Below are positions 13,176-19,835 of a stretch of DNA of 19,835 nt, piece after piece. Every line of letters begins with the position of its first letter. The stretch's first letter is position 1. The position numbers and the translations under genes were made by a program. The stretch is from DATAXP01 sp036272935. Its GTDB lineage: Bacteria > Planctomycetota > Planctomycetia > Pirellulales > PNKZ01. The notes under the pieces are model-generated. The model had not been told where the DNA came from and made no database searches. It saw nothing but the letters and a program-made list of their open reading frames with translations. The stretch lies in contig DATAXP010000085.1 of the NCBI GenBank assembly GCA_036272935.1, positions 1 through 19,835 on the forward strand. Direction: 5' to 3'.

Positions 13176-16100
13176 TCACGATTCGTGACCGTTCGCCTCA
13201 TCGGACGAGTGCGCGACAGCGACCTCGACCGTTTCCTTCTCTTCGTGCCAATCGCTGGTGACGAATCGCCCCGTGCGACGGCGCAGCGTTGCGGCATGCG
13301 GGCGAGGCACCACGCGCTTCGGCTCCGACGGCTCGGGCTCGACGATGCGATCTGCTTCGGCAACACGCTCCGATTCCGCGACACGCTCTGGCGCAGGGCG
13401 GGGCCTTCTGCGCCGCGGCGGTGGCGACGCAGGAGCCGGTTCCGCGGGCATCGGTGCCGGTGCGGGGAGCGTCGCCGTTGGTGCGTACAGCGGTGCCGCG
13501 CCGACGGCGGCGTTGCTCGGCAGCCGGATGGCCAGTGCCCCCAGCGAACGGAACAGCTCGGCGATGTGCTCGTGGCAGGTGAAGATCAGCAGTTGGTGGC
13601 CCTTGGCGGCGAACTCGCGCAGCACCTCGGCCGCACGGCGAGCACGTGCCGCGTCGAAATTCACCAGCACATCGTCGAGCACCATCGGCAGCGGCGCACC
13701 ATGCCGCGCGAACAGCGCGACCAGCGCCAGTCGCAAACTCAAAAACAACTGCTCGCGCGTGCCGCGGCTGAGCACTTCGGGGGCCAGCGAGTTGCCGGCG
13801 GCGTCATCAACACGCAACACATCCTCGTCGACCGGCGTCCAAATACGCCGGTAGGCACCGTCGGTCAGCCGGGCGAAATACTGCGACGCCTCGCGCAGCG
13901 CCTCGGGTTGCTGATCCGTTTCGTAGCGGCGGCGCAGGTCGGTGATCACCTGGTGCGTAAGCCCGAGCACCTGCCAGCGCTCGAGGGCCTCGCGCAACTG
14001 CTGATCGACCGTGGCCAGTTCCAAGCGGCGGTCGGCGGCCCGCCGATCGCCCGTCAGCGCGGCCATCCGTTCGGTCGCGCGGCCACGCTCCTCGGCCAAC
14101 TCGCGGGTGCGGTGTTGCAACTCGTCGCGACGATCGGCGAGCTGCGCGCGCTCGCGGTGCGTTTCTTCGACGTCATGCCGCGCGAAATAATCCTCGAACT
14201 GCGATTGCTCGTCGGCCGGCACGAGTCGATTCAGTTCCGCGACCAGCACGTCATGCTCTTGCCGCAGCCGTTGCAGCCGGGCGGCACGGCCGACGCGCTC
14301 GCGGAGTTGGCGTTCATGGCGAACACCGGCGCTGCGCAACAGCGCACGCCGCGCGTCGCGGTGCGTGCGAAACCGTCGTGCCGCCTTGGTAATCTGCCGC
14401 GCGGTGCGTCGCATTTGCTCGTGCAGTTCGACACGTTGCGCCTCGAGTTGCTGTTGCTGTGTCCAAAGCTGTTGAAGACGATCGAGAACGTCGATCGGCG
14501 TCGAAGTCTTGAAGGGGCGAATGTCGACTCCGGCATCGGCGGCGACCTGCGCGACGCGATTGTGCATCGTGTCGAGATCGCGCGTGCGGTCGGCCAACTC
14601 TTGGCGATGGCGGACAATCGCGTGTCCCAGCTCTTCGAGCTGGTCGCGGCGCTGGCGGAACTCGCGCATCTGGCGCGTCGTCAGGTTCTGCGGCAGCCCG
14701 GCCGAGGCCAGCGCCTTGCGCCAACGTTCATGTGCGGCCTGCCAGTCGGCGTCGGAGCGCTTGGCGACGGCCTTGGCACTGGACTGCTGCCGACTGGCCG
14801 AGGTGTGCTGGGCATGCAGCGGCAACAGCTTTTCAAGCTCAGCCAGCTCTTTTTCGGCCGCGGCCAGGCGCGTGAGCAGCGGCCCGCCGCCGCGAGGCAG
14901 TTCCTTGTCGAGCGCGTCGCGTTCGGCCTTCGTCTGTTCGATCTGCGTCGTCAGTTGCGAAGAGCGCTGTTGGTTCCCTTGCAGCTCCTGCTCGGCGGAA
15001 TACTCGACCCAGAACTTGATGCCCATGGCGGTGACTGTCGCCACCACGCCCAGTGCGACCGCTCCCCAACCGGCGTCGCCGAAAATCGTTCCTGGGAAGA
15101 GCAAGCCGGCCAGCACGAGCACGGCACCGACGACGAACACCGCGCCCAAGGCGATCAATAACTTGGTGGGCAACAACTGTTGATCGACGAGCACCTGCCC
15201 TTGGCCGGCGACCTCGGCTTGCTGCCGCGACATCTCGGCCAGCCGTTCGTCGATCTGCACACGGCGGCGAAGTTTCGCGACCAGCGTGCCGGCCTGCTCG
15301 ACGGCTGAGTGTACATCACCTTCACCACGACCCTCCAAAGCCTGGTCGATCTGCTGCTTCAGCTCGCCAGTATCGTTGGCAGGGGCTTTTGCCGCGCTGC
15401 GAGCTTCGATCCGCCGGCGATGGGCTTCTCGAAGTGCCTGATACGCCGGCTTCAGGCGATCGATCGCTGCCGGGTCGAACGGACGCTTGCCGTCGCTCGG
15501 GCGCGGAATGCCAAGCGCTTGATGCTCCTCGGCGAGTTGTTTCGTTGCCTGATCGATTTGCGTTTGTAGTCGTTCCACATCGGCGGCCAGCGAGCCCAGC
15601 CAGGTTCGTTGCTCGATCAGTGCCTCGATGCGCGGCCCTTGCCGGACGAGCGGTTCGGACACGGCCAGCTCGTCGATCTCGCGCTTCAGCTTGCGATGCC
15701 GCCGACGGGCCTGTCCCGCGCGGCGGTGCCACAACGCCGCCTGCCTAGTGAGCGCCTCGAACTGCTCGATCGCGTCCGCCGGCAGATCGGCGACGCCGCT
15801 GGTGTGGGCGAGCTCATCGCGCAGCTCGGCTCGGCGATGCCAAGGATCCCGCACAGCAGCGGCTCGCTCCAACCACGCCACCCGCCGATCGCATTCGGCC
15901 TGTTGCCGCTCGGTGGCCAGCAATTCGTCGTCGAGCCGGACGTGCTCCGATTTGAGTCTGACATATTCCGGACCAAGCTCGCGAAGTTGCTCGATTTCGC
16001 CGGTGAGGCGTTGACATTGCTCGGCCAACTGCACGATCTGCGACGTGGGAGCGTCGGGAGTAAACAGTCGATTGCGCGAGGCGGTCAGCTCGCGCAGCAA

Positions 16101-16592
16101 CTCGGCCAGCGAAATGCGCCCCAGCCCGGTCGCCACGCGATACAGCTTCTCCGCGGCTGCCGTATCGCTGAGCGAACCAAGCTGCTGAATCTCGCGCATC
16201 CCCACGGCAAACACGTTGCGGAACGTCGGTTCGTCGACATTGGCCAAGAGTGCCGCGAAAGACGAATCGCTACTCACGGCGCCATCGGGGGCGGCAACTC
16301 GCACTTGGCCATCGACCGGGTGCAGCGGGTCGTCGTGACGGGACAGCACTTGCTCGCCGCGCGGCAGCGCAAGCCGCAACAAGCCGCCGCCTCGCCCGCC
16401 ACGCAGCGGCGGAAGGTAACGTGCGCGCCGCTCGGGCGTGAAGCCGTAAAGCATCGCGCGGACGAACTGCATCAGCGTGGTCTTGCCCGCCTCGTTGGGG
16501 CCATAGATCACGGTGATATCCTCGGCGAGGCGATCGAGGCGCAGCCCCTGCCACACGCCGAAGCCGTCGACTTCCAGCGACCGGATTTTCAT
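13176..16592 (-). CDS. YhaN/Rad50-like AAA ATPase with central membrane segments
   Basis: A 1138-residue SMC-like ATPase. Walker A is GPNEAGKTT (31-39). Long heptad-rich coiled coils run from about 170 to 475 and 535 to 880. The ABC signature LSRGTREQLFLSLRLAL (about 935-955) and Walker B LPMVLDDVLVNFD (about 965-978) are intact, so ATP binding and dimerisation should work. Two hydrophobic segments at about 475-500 and 508-530 (LIALGAVFVVGAVLVLAGLL; WGAVALGVVATVTAMGIKF) interrupt the coil where Rad50 would have its zinc hook, as is known in YhaN-type proteins. A Pro/Ala/Arg-rich tail (about 1025-1138) follows. It should act in DNA repair together with the phosphoesterase-like protein encoded just upstream. 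The start at 16592 overlaps that gene's stop in ATGA, so the two are translationally coupled. Confidence 0.88.
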   Translation of the reverse strand: MKIRSLEVDGFGVWQGLRLDRLAEDITVIYGPNEAGKTTLMQFVRAMLYGFTPERRARYLPPLRGGRGGGLLRLALPRGEQVLSRHDDPLHPVDGQVRVAAPDGAVSSDSSFAALLANVDEPTFRNVFAVGMREIQQLGSLSDTAAAEKLYRVATGLGRISLAELLRELTASRNRLFTPDAPTSQIVQLAEQCQRLTGEIEQLRELGPEYVRLKSEHVRLDDELLATERQQAECDRRVAWLERAAAVRDPWHRRAELRDELAHTSGVADLPADAIEQFEALTRQAALWHRRAGQARRRHRKLKREIDELAVSEPLVRQGPRIEALIEQRTWLGSLAADVERLQTQIDQATKQLAEEHQALGIPRPSDGKRPFDPAAIDRLKPAYQALREAHRRRIEARSAAKAPANDTGELKQQIDQALEGRGEGDVHSAVEQAGTLVAKLRRRVQIDERLAEMSRQQAEVAGQGQVLVDQQLLPTKLLIALGAVFVVGAVLVLAGLLFPGTIFGDAGWGAVALGVVATVTAMGIKFWVEYSAEQELQGNQQRSSQLTTQIEQTKAERDALDKELPRGGGPLLTRLAAAEKELAELEKLLPLHAQHTSASRQQSSAKAVAKRSDADWQAAHERWRKALASAGLPQNLTTRQMREFRQRRDQLEELGHAIVRHRQELADRTRDLDTMHNRVAQVAADAGVDIRPFKTSTPIDVLDRLQQLWTQQQQLEAQRVELHEQMRRTARQITKAARRFRTHRDARRALLRSAGVRHERQLRERVGRAARLQRLRQEHDVLVAELNRLVPADEQSQFEDYFARHDVEETHRERAQLADRRDELQHRTRELAEERGRATERMAALTGDRRAADRRLELATVDQQLREALERWQVLGLTHQVITDLRRRYETDQQPEALREASQYFARLTDGAYRRIWTPVDEDVLRVDDAAGNSLAPEVLSRGTREQLFLSLRLALVALFARHGAPLPMVLDDVLVNFDAARARRAAEVLREFAAKGHQLLIFTCHEHIAELFRSLGALAIRLPSNAAVGAAPLYAPTATLPAPAPMPAEPAPASPPPRRRRPRPAPERVAESERVAEADRIVEPEPSEPKRVVPRPHAATLRRRTGRFVTSDWHEEKETVEVAVAHSSDEANGHES

Positions 16593-17776
16593 CCCGCGTC
16601 CTCCTCCGCCGTGAGCAAATCGGTGCCGAGCAAGGCCGCCTCGCGCACAACATCGTCCCACGCGGGCGGGTCGGCAATCGAGAGGAACCGGTGCAGCTCG
16701 CCGGTCGGCGAGCCGCTGACGATCGGCAGCACCAGCGCAGCCCCGGCACTCGGCGAGCCGAGTGCGGCCAGTCGTTCAAGTTCGCCCAAGTAATGCGACA
16801 CGACGCTGTCGGAGCGGAAGTCGGTCGAGCGCGGCGCAGCAGTATCGATCACCAGCGAGACGCTCCAGATCGGCGGCACCCGCTGGCCATACTCCGCGCG
16901 CAGCCAGGCGAGCAGATCGGCGGCCAACCGGCTGCGATGCACGGTGGCCGGCACGGGGCCTTGTATGGCGATGCGCCACGACGCGAGCAGCGGCCGGCCG
17001 GGCCCCGCGTCGACGAGCCGCTGTGCGTGTTCGGCCAGCAGCCGTTCGAGCGGTTCACGGCCGGTGTGCGCCCCAGCGTTGATTTCCAGATCGCACCAAC
17101 GGACCACGTCGCAATCGAGGGGCGTCATCCGCGGGGGCTGGCCGACTTCGATTTCCACGAGCGCTGCGCCGTGCAGGCCAGGTTCGCCGGGGCTGCGGCC
17201 TTGCGGCGAGCCGGACCTGCTGCCGAGCGCAACGTAGTCGATGCCGCGGGTCGAAAGGTCAGTATCGACTTCGCCAGGCACGACCGCGATCGATGGCAGC
17301 CCGGCAGTGGAGGGTCGAATGTCCAGCGGGATTCGCCCCTCGGCCGACGTCGAATAGCCGATGATGGACGCGATCGCTCCGCCATCGGCGCGGCAGTGGG
17401 TAAAACTTTCGCAGCGGCCGCGCGGATAGCGCTTCACGCTCGGCGGCAGCGGCAACGATGTGGGCCACGCCTCCGGAGAATCCGTTGCACCGCCGGCCCA
17501 GTAGACGGCAATCCCTTCGGCAGCAAGCCGCTGGAACTGCTCGACGAGCAATGCCAACTCGCTGGGGCCTGCTCGCGATAAATCGATTACGTTGCCGGCA
17601 AGCACGATGAAGTCGACACGCTGGGCAACGGCGTGATCGAACAGCCGGCGAGCGGCGAGCAACGGGGCATCGCGGAACAACTCGCGCAGTGCCGCGGGGA
17701 CCTGCGAAGCACCTTCGAGCGGACTATCGAGACGCAGGTCGCTGGTATGCAGAAATCGCAGCGGCCGATCGACCAT
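16589..17776 (-). CDS. Metallophosphoesterase-like (SbcD/YhaO-type) protein, active site degenerate
   Basis: A 395-residue protein aligned by eye with the SbcD/Mre11/YhaO nuclease family: FLHTSDLRLDSPLEGASQVP (8-27), VDFIVLAGNVIDLS (54-67), AAEGIAVYWAGGATDSPEAWP (85-105), RGIDYVALGSRSGSPQ (177-192), then a C-terminal capping region. The fold is kept but metal ligands are not: DxH is DLR (Arg15), GDxxD is GNVID (Asn62), GNHD is GGATD (95-99) and GHxH is GSRS (185-188). A nuclease activity is therefore doubtful. It may be a structural partner of the ATPase. The ATG at 17776 follows GGGAGG about 7 bases upstream. The stop overlaps the next gene by 4 bases. The reading frame is intact, so this is not an ordinary pseudogene. 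Confidence 0.85.
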   Translation of the reverse strand: MVDRPLRFLHTSDLRLDSPLEGASQVPAALRELFRDAPLLAARRLFDHAVAQRVDFIVLAGNVIDLSRAGPSELALLVEQFQRLAAEGIAVYWAGGATDSPEAWPTSLPLPPSVKRYPRGRCESFTHCRADGGAIASIIGYSTSAEGRIPLDIRPSTAGLPSIAVVPGEVDTDLSTRGIDYVALGSRSGSPQGRSPGEPGLHGAALVEIEVGQPPRMTPLDCDVVRWCDLEINAGAHTGREPLERLLAEHAQRLVDAGPGRPLLASWRIAIQGPVPATVHRSRLAADLLAWLRAEYGQRVPPIWSVSLVIDTAAPRSTDFRSDSVVSHYLGELERLAALGSPSAGAALVLPIVSGSPTGELHRFLSIADPPAWDDVVREAALLGTDLLTAEEDAG

Positions 17777-17835
17777 CGCAATGCCTCCCTGCCTAGCCTT
17801 ATCGCTGCTAACTAATAATTCTTAGCCCTAGCGGA

Positions 17836-18032
17836 GATCACGAAAACACGAAAATGTCAAAACACGAAATGCGGAAGTGGGCCGGCGATGATTCCAAAAT
17901 CGCGTAGGGCAGGCATTCCCGCCTGCCTTCGGCAGCGATGCTCGGCAGACAAGAATGTCTGCCCCACGGTCACGGGCGACGCACACTTCGCGTTGCCGTT
18001 TCGTGCTATCAGTGTTTCGTGCTTTCGTGATC
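17836..18032. repeat. Nested palindromic intergenic repeat region
   Basis: The outer arms GATCACGAAAACACGAAA (17836-17853) and TTTCGTGCTTTCGTGATC (18015-18032) are inverted copies with 17 of 18 matches, and weaker symmetry extends inward. Inside are two hairpins: GGGCAGGC-attccc-GCCTGCC (17907-17927) and GGCAGACA-agaa-TGTCTGCC (17944-17963), relatives of those at 9860-9909. The whole gap 17777-18237 holds no credible gene. Apart from this repeat and the terminator at 18135-18175 I see nothing in it. Confidence 0.65.
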
Positions 18033-18134
18033 CTCCGTGCTTGCCACTCGTTCGCGGCGTGAGAGCCCTGTTGCCGGCGCAGTTTAGTGGCTTTGGGCGA
18101 ATCGGGATAGCTGATTTTGAGGGTCGACAGGGCG

Positions 18135-18175
18135 CAAACAAAAACGGCGGCCTGATCTTTCGACCAGGCCGCCGT
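18135..18175 (-). terminator. Rho-independent terminator of the YTV-repeat gene
   Basis: On the minus strand an 11-base perfect stem (ACGGCGGCCTG / CAGGCCGCCGT, 18144-18154 with 18165-18175) with a 10-base loop is followed by TTTTTGTTTG (complement of 18135-18144). It lies about 63 bases after the TAG of the YTV-repeat gene. A smaller hairpin CCTTGG/CCAAGG (about 18196-18211) lies between. Confidence 0.85.
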
Positions 18176-18237
18176 CGATTGGCAACCAGGCTCGTCCTTG
18201 GTCCGACCAAGGAGGAGGTTAACCGTCACTCATCCGA

Positions 18238-19835
18238 CTAGCTACCGCAGCCGCAGGCGGCCGGGGCGGCACAGCTCGGTTGGCAGCAGCAGGGGACCGG
18301 GCAGCAGACTTCGACCGGAACCTGCTTGCAGACCACACGCGGGCAGCAGCGGGTCACCGTGTAGGCCACTTGCTTCGGCACGCACCGGACGCAGTTGATC
18401 GTCTGGGTGTAGTGCACCGGCTTGCAGACCGTATACGGAACCTGCTTGACGCACTTCTCGGGCACCATCGTGCAGACCGTGTACGGGCACTGCTTGGTGC
18501 GGCACTCGGGGACCATCGTGCAGGTGGTGTAGGTGCAGGTCTTGGTGCGCTGCTCCGGAACCATCTGGCAGGTCGTGTAGGTGCAAGTCTTGGTGCGCTG
18601 CTCGGGGACCATCTTGCAGACGGTGTAGCAGCAGGTCTTGGTGCGCTGCTCCGGAACCATCTGGCAGGTCGTGTAGGTGCAAGTCTTGGTGCGCTGTTCG
18701 GGCACCATCTTGCAAACCGTGTAGCAGCAAGTCTTGGTGCGCTGTTCGGGCACCATCTTGCAGATCGTGTAGCAGCAGGTCTTGGTACGCTGCTCGGGCA
18801 CCATGTGGCAGACCGTGTAGGTGCAGGTCTTCACACGTTGCTCGGGCACCATCTTGCAGACCGTCCACGTGCAGGTCTTGGTACGGCACTCGGGCACCAT
18901 GTGGCAGACCGTGTAGCTGCAGGTCTTCACGCACTGCTCGGGCACCATTTTGCAGACCGTGTAGCAGCAGGTCTTCACGCGTTGCTCGGGCACCATGTGG
19001 CAGACCGTATAGCTGCAGGTCTTCACACGTTGCTCGGGCACCATCTTGCAGACCGTCCACGTGCAGGTCTTGGTACGGCACTCGGGCACCATTTTGCAGA
19101 CCGTGTAGCTGCAGGTCTTCACGCGTTGCTCGGGCACCATCGTGCACACGGTGTACGGAATGCGCTTCTCATGGCATTCCTGCACCATGTGGCAGACGGT
19201 GTAGGTGCAGGTCTTCACGCGCGGCTCGGGGACCATCGTGCAGACGGTGTACGGGCACTGCTTCGTGCAGGTCTCGGCGACGTACTTCACGCAGTCGACG
19301 GTTTGCTGCTTGACTTCAGGCACCCACACCTTCTTGCACACCTGGGTCGGCGGGCATTGCACTTGGACTTGCTTCACCGCGCCGCACTTGTAGACACACT
19401 TGCAGCAGCAAGGGTCCCACACCCAGCAGCCCGGCTCTTGCACGCACTTGGTGACGACCGGGCCGGGGCAGCAAGCGACTTGCGTATCCCAGTGGCCGCA
19501 GCAAATGTTGATCGTCTTGGTATAGTGAACCGGCTTGCAGACCGTGTAGCAAATGTCGCGGGTGCGAGTCTCGTACACCGGCTTGCAGACCGTGTAGCAA
19601 ATGTCCTTGCTCTTCGTCTCGTACACCGGCTTGCAGGTGGTGTAGTGGCAGACCTTTTCACGGGTCTCGTACACCGGCTTGCAGACCGTGTAGCAGATGT
19701 TCTTGGTCTTCGTCTCGTACACCGGCTTGCAGACCGTGTACGGGATTTCCTTCGAGCAGGTCTCGTACACCGGCTTGCAGACCGTGTAGCAGATGTTCTT
19801 GGTCTTCGTCTCGTACACCGGCTTGCAGACCGTGT
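18238..19835 (-). CDS. Cysteine-rich YTV-repeat protein, N-terminus beyond window
   Basis: The reading frame runs off the right edge, leaving at least 530 residues of the C-terminal part. It consists of 16-residue units. An upstream block of about 7 reads YTVCKPVYETKTKNI-C and relatives. A Cys-rich non-repeat spacer follows (CCGHWDTQVACCPG ... CCCKCVYKCG). A downstream block of 18 units reads YTVCKMVPEQRTK-TC and variants, and the C-terminus is very Cys/Pro-rich and ends CGCGS. This is the planctomycete YTV domain (Pfam YTV). Such proteins are regarded as cell-surface or wall components stabilised by disulfides. Signal peptide and start are outside the window. Several units are near-identical at DNA level, which shows recent internal duplication. 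Codon-level periodicity is 48 bases. It is followed by a strong terminator. Confidence 0.92.
   Translation of the reverse strand, partial: TVCKPVYETKTKNICYTVCKPVYETCSKEIPYTVCKPVYETKTKNICYTVCKPVYETREKVCHYTTCKPVYETKSKDICYTVCKPVYETRTRDICYTVCKPVHYTKTINICCGHWDTQVACCPGPVVTKCVQEPGCWVWDPCCCKCVYKCGAVKQVQVQCPPTQVCKKVWVPEVKQQTVDCVKYVAETCTKQCPYTVCTMVPEPRVKTCTYTVCHMVQECHEKRIPYTVCTMVPEQRVKTCSYTVCKMVPECRTKTCTWTVCKMVPEQRVKTCSYTVCHMVPEQRVKTCCYTVCKMVPEQCVKTCSYTVCHMVPECRTKTCTWTVCKMVPEQRVKTCTYTVCHMVPEQRTKTCCYTICKMVPEQRTKTCCYTVCKMVPEQRTKTCTYTTCQMVPEQRTKTCCYTVCKMVPEQRTKTCTYTTCQMVPEQRTKTCTYTTCTMVPECRTKQCPYTVCTMVPEKCVKQVPYTVCKPVHYTQTINCVRCVPKQVAYTVTRCCPRVVCKQVPVEVCCPVPCCCQPSCAAPAACGCGS

Noticed and set aside
13185..15161. 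A 658-codon plus-strand open frame
   Set aside because: Antisense shadow of the ATPase gene, whose own frame has all expected motifs. The long length is due to codon bias in high-GC DNA.
18440..19250. Regular 48-base direct repeats resembling a CRISPR array
   Set aside because: The repeats are contiguous with no unique spacers and translate in one frame into the YTV protein.
1..19835. tRNA, rRNA or riboswitch genes
   Set aside because: I looked for tRNA-like T-loop sequences and known riboswitch cores by eye and saw none that I could support.

Overview
The window is GC-rich DNA that most likely comes from a planctomycete, probably of the Pirellulales type. The best evidence is the very cysteine-rich protein at the right edge, built from 16-residue YTV repeats, a family I associate almost only with planctomycetes. 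Supporting signs are the sugar/uronate gene set, a bacterial deoxyhypusine-synthase homologue, a YhaO/YhaN-like gene pair and many small palindromic intergenic repeats. The species cannot be named from sequence alone.

Layout, left to right. (1) 1-137: the 3' end of an ISAs1-family insertion sequence. (2) 112-3343, minus strand: an accessory block. A transglutaminase-like protein comes first in the transcribed direction. It is followed by two related small proteins that join the last piece of an RHS core to a phospholipase-A2-like domain (CxxHDxCY). A small three-helix membrane protein overlaps the second of these, and a MITE-like palindrome lies between the copies. The IS end appears to have replaced the last residues of one copy. 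(3) 3443-4105: a 31-residue lysine-rich protein with a strong ribosome binding site, then a palindromic repeat. (4) 4106-5458, plus strand: a DEAD-box RNA helicase. (5) 5521-6269, minus strand: a two-gene unit (88-residue unknown protein plus XRE regulator), with a palindrome placed exactly between its putative -35 and -10 boxes. (6) 6300-7355, minus strand: a deoxyhypusine-synthase-family enzyme, with a 29-residue single-helix membrane protein diverging from it.

(7) 7618-12207, minus strand: five co-directional genes forming a likely sugar/uronate catabolic operon. In transcribed order they are a zinc alcohol dehydrogenase, a tagaturonate-epimerase (UxaE)-like protein, an SDR oxidoreductase, a TIM-barrel sugar isomerase/epimerase and an RbsD/FucU mutarotase. 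Together they could open the sugar ring, oxidise or reduce it and epimerise it, but the substrate is not determined. (8) 12462-13169, plus strand: a cyclophilin-type lipoprotein. (9) 13176-17776, minus strand: a translationally coupled pair (ATGA overlap) of a metallophosphoesterase-like protein and a large YhaN/Rad50-like ATPase. The ATPase keeps its Walker and signature motifs, while the phosphoesterase partner has lost essentially all of its metal-binding motifs. (10) 18238-19835, minus strand: the 5'-truncated YTV-repeat protein, followed by a good rho-independent terminator.

The observations most worth a second look are the apparently catalytically dead nuclease subunit kept with an intact ATPase, the tandem RHS-tip/PLA2 proteins with a coupled membrane protein, the mixed UxaE/FucU operon, the XRE unit with its promoter-embedded operator, and paired hairpins with mirror-image loops in several intergenic gaps.
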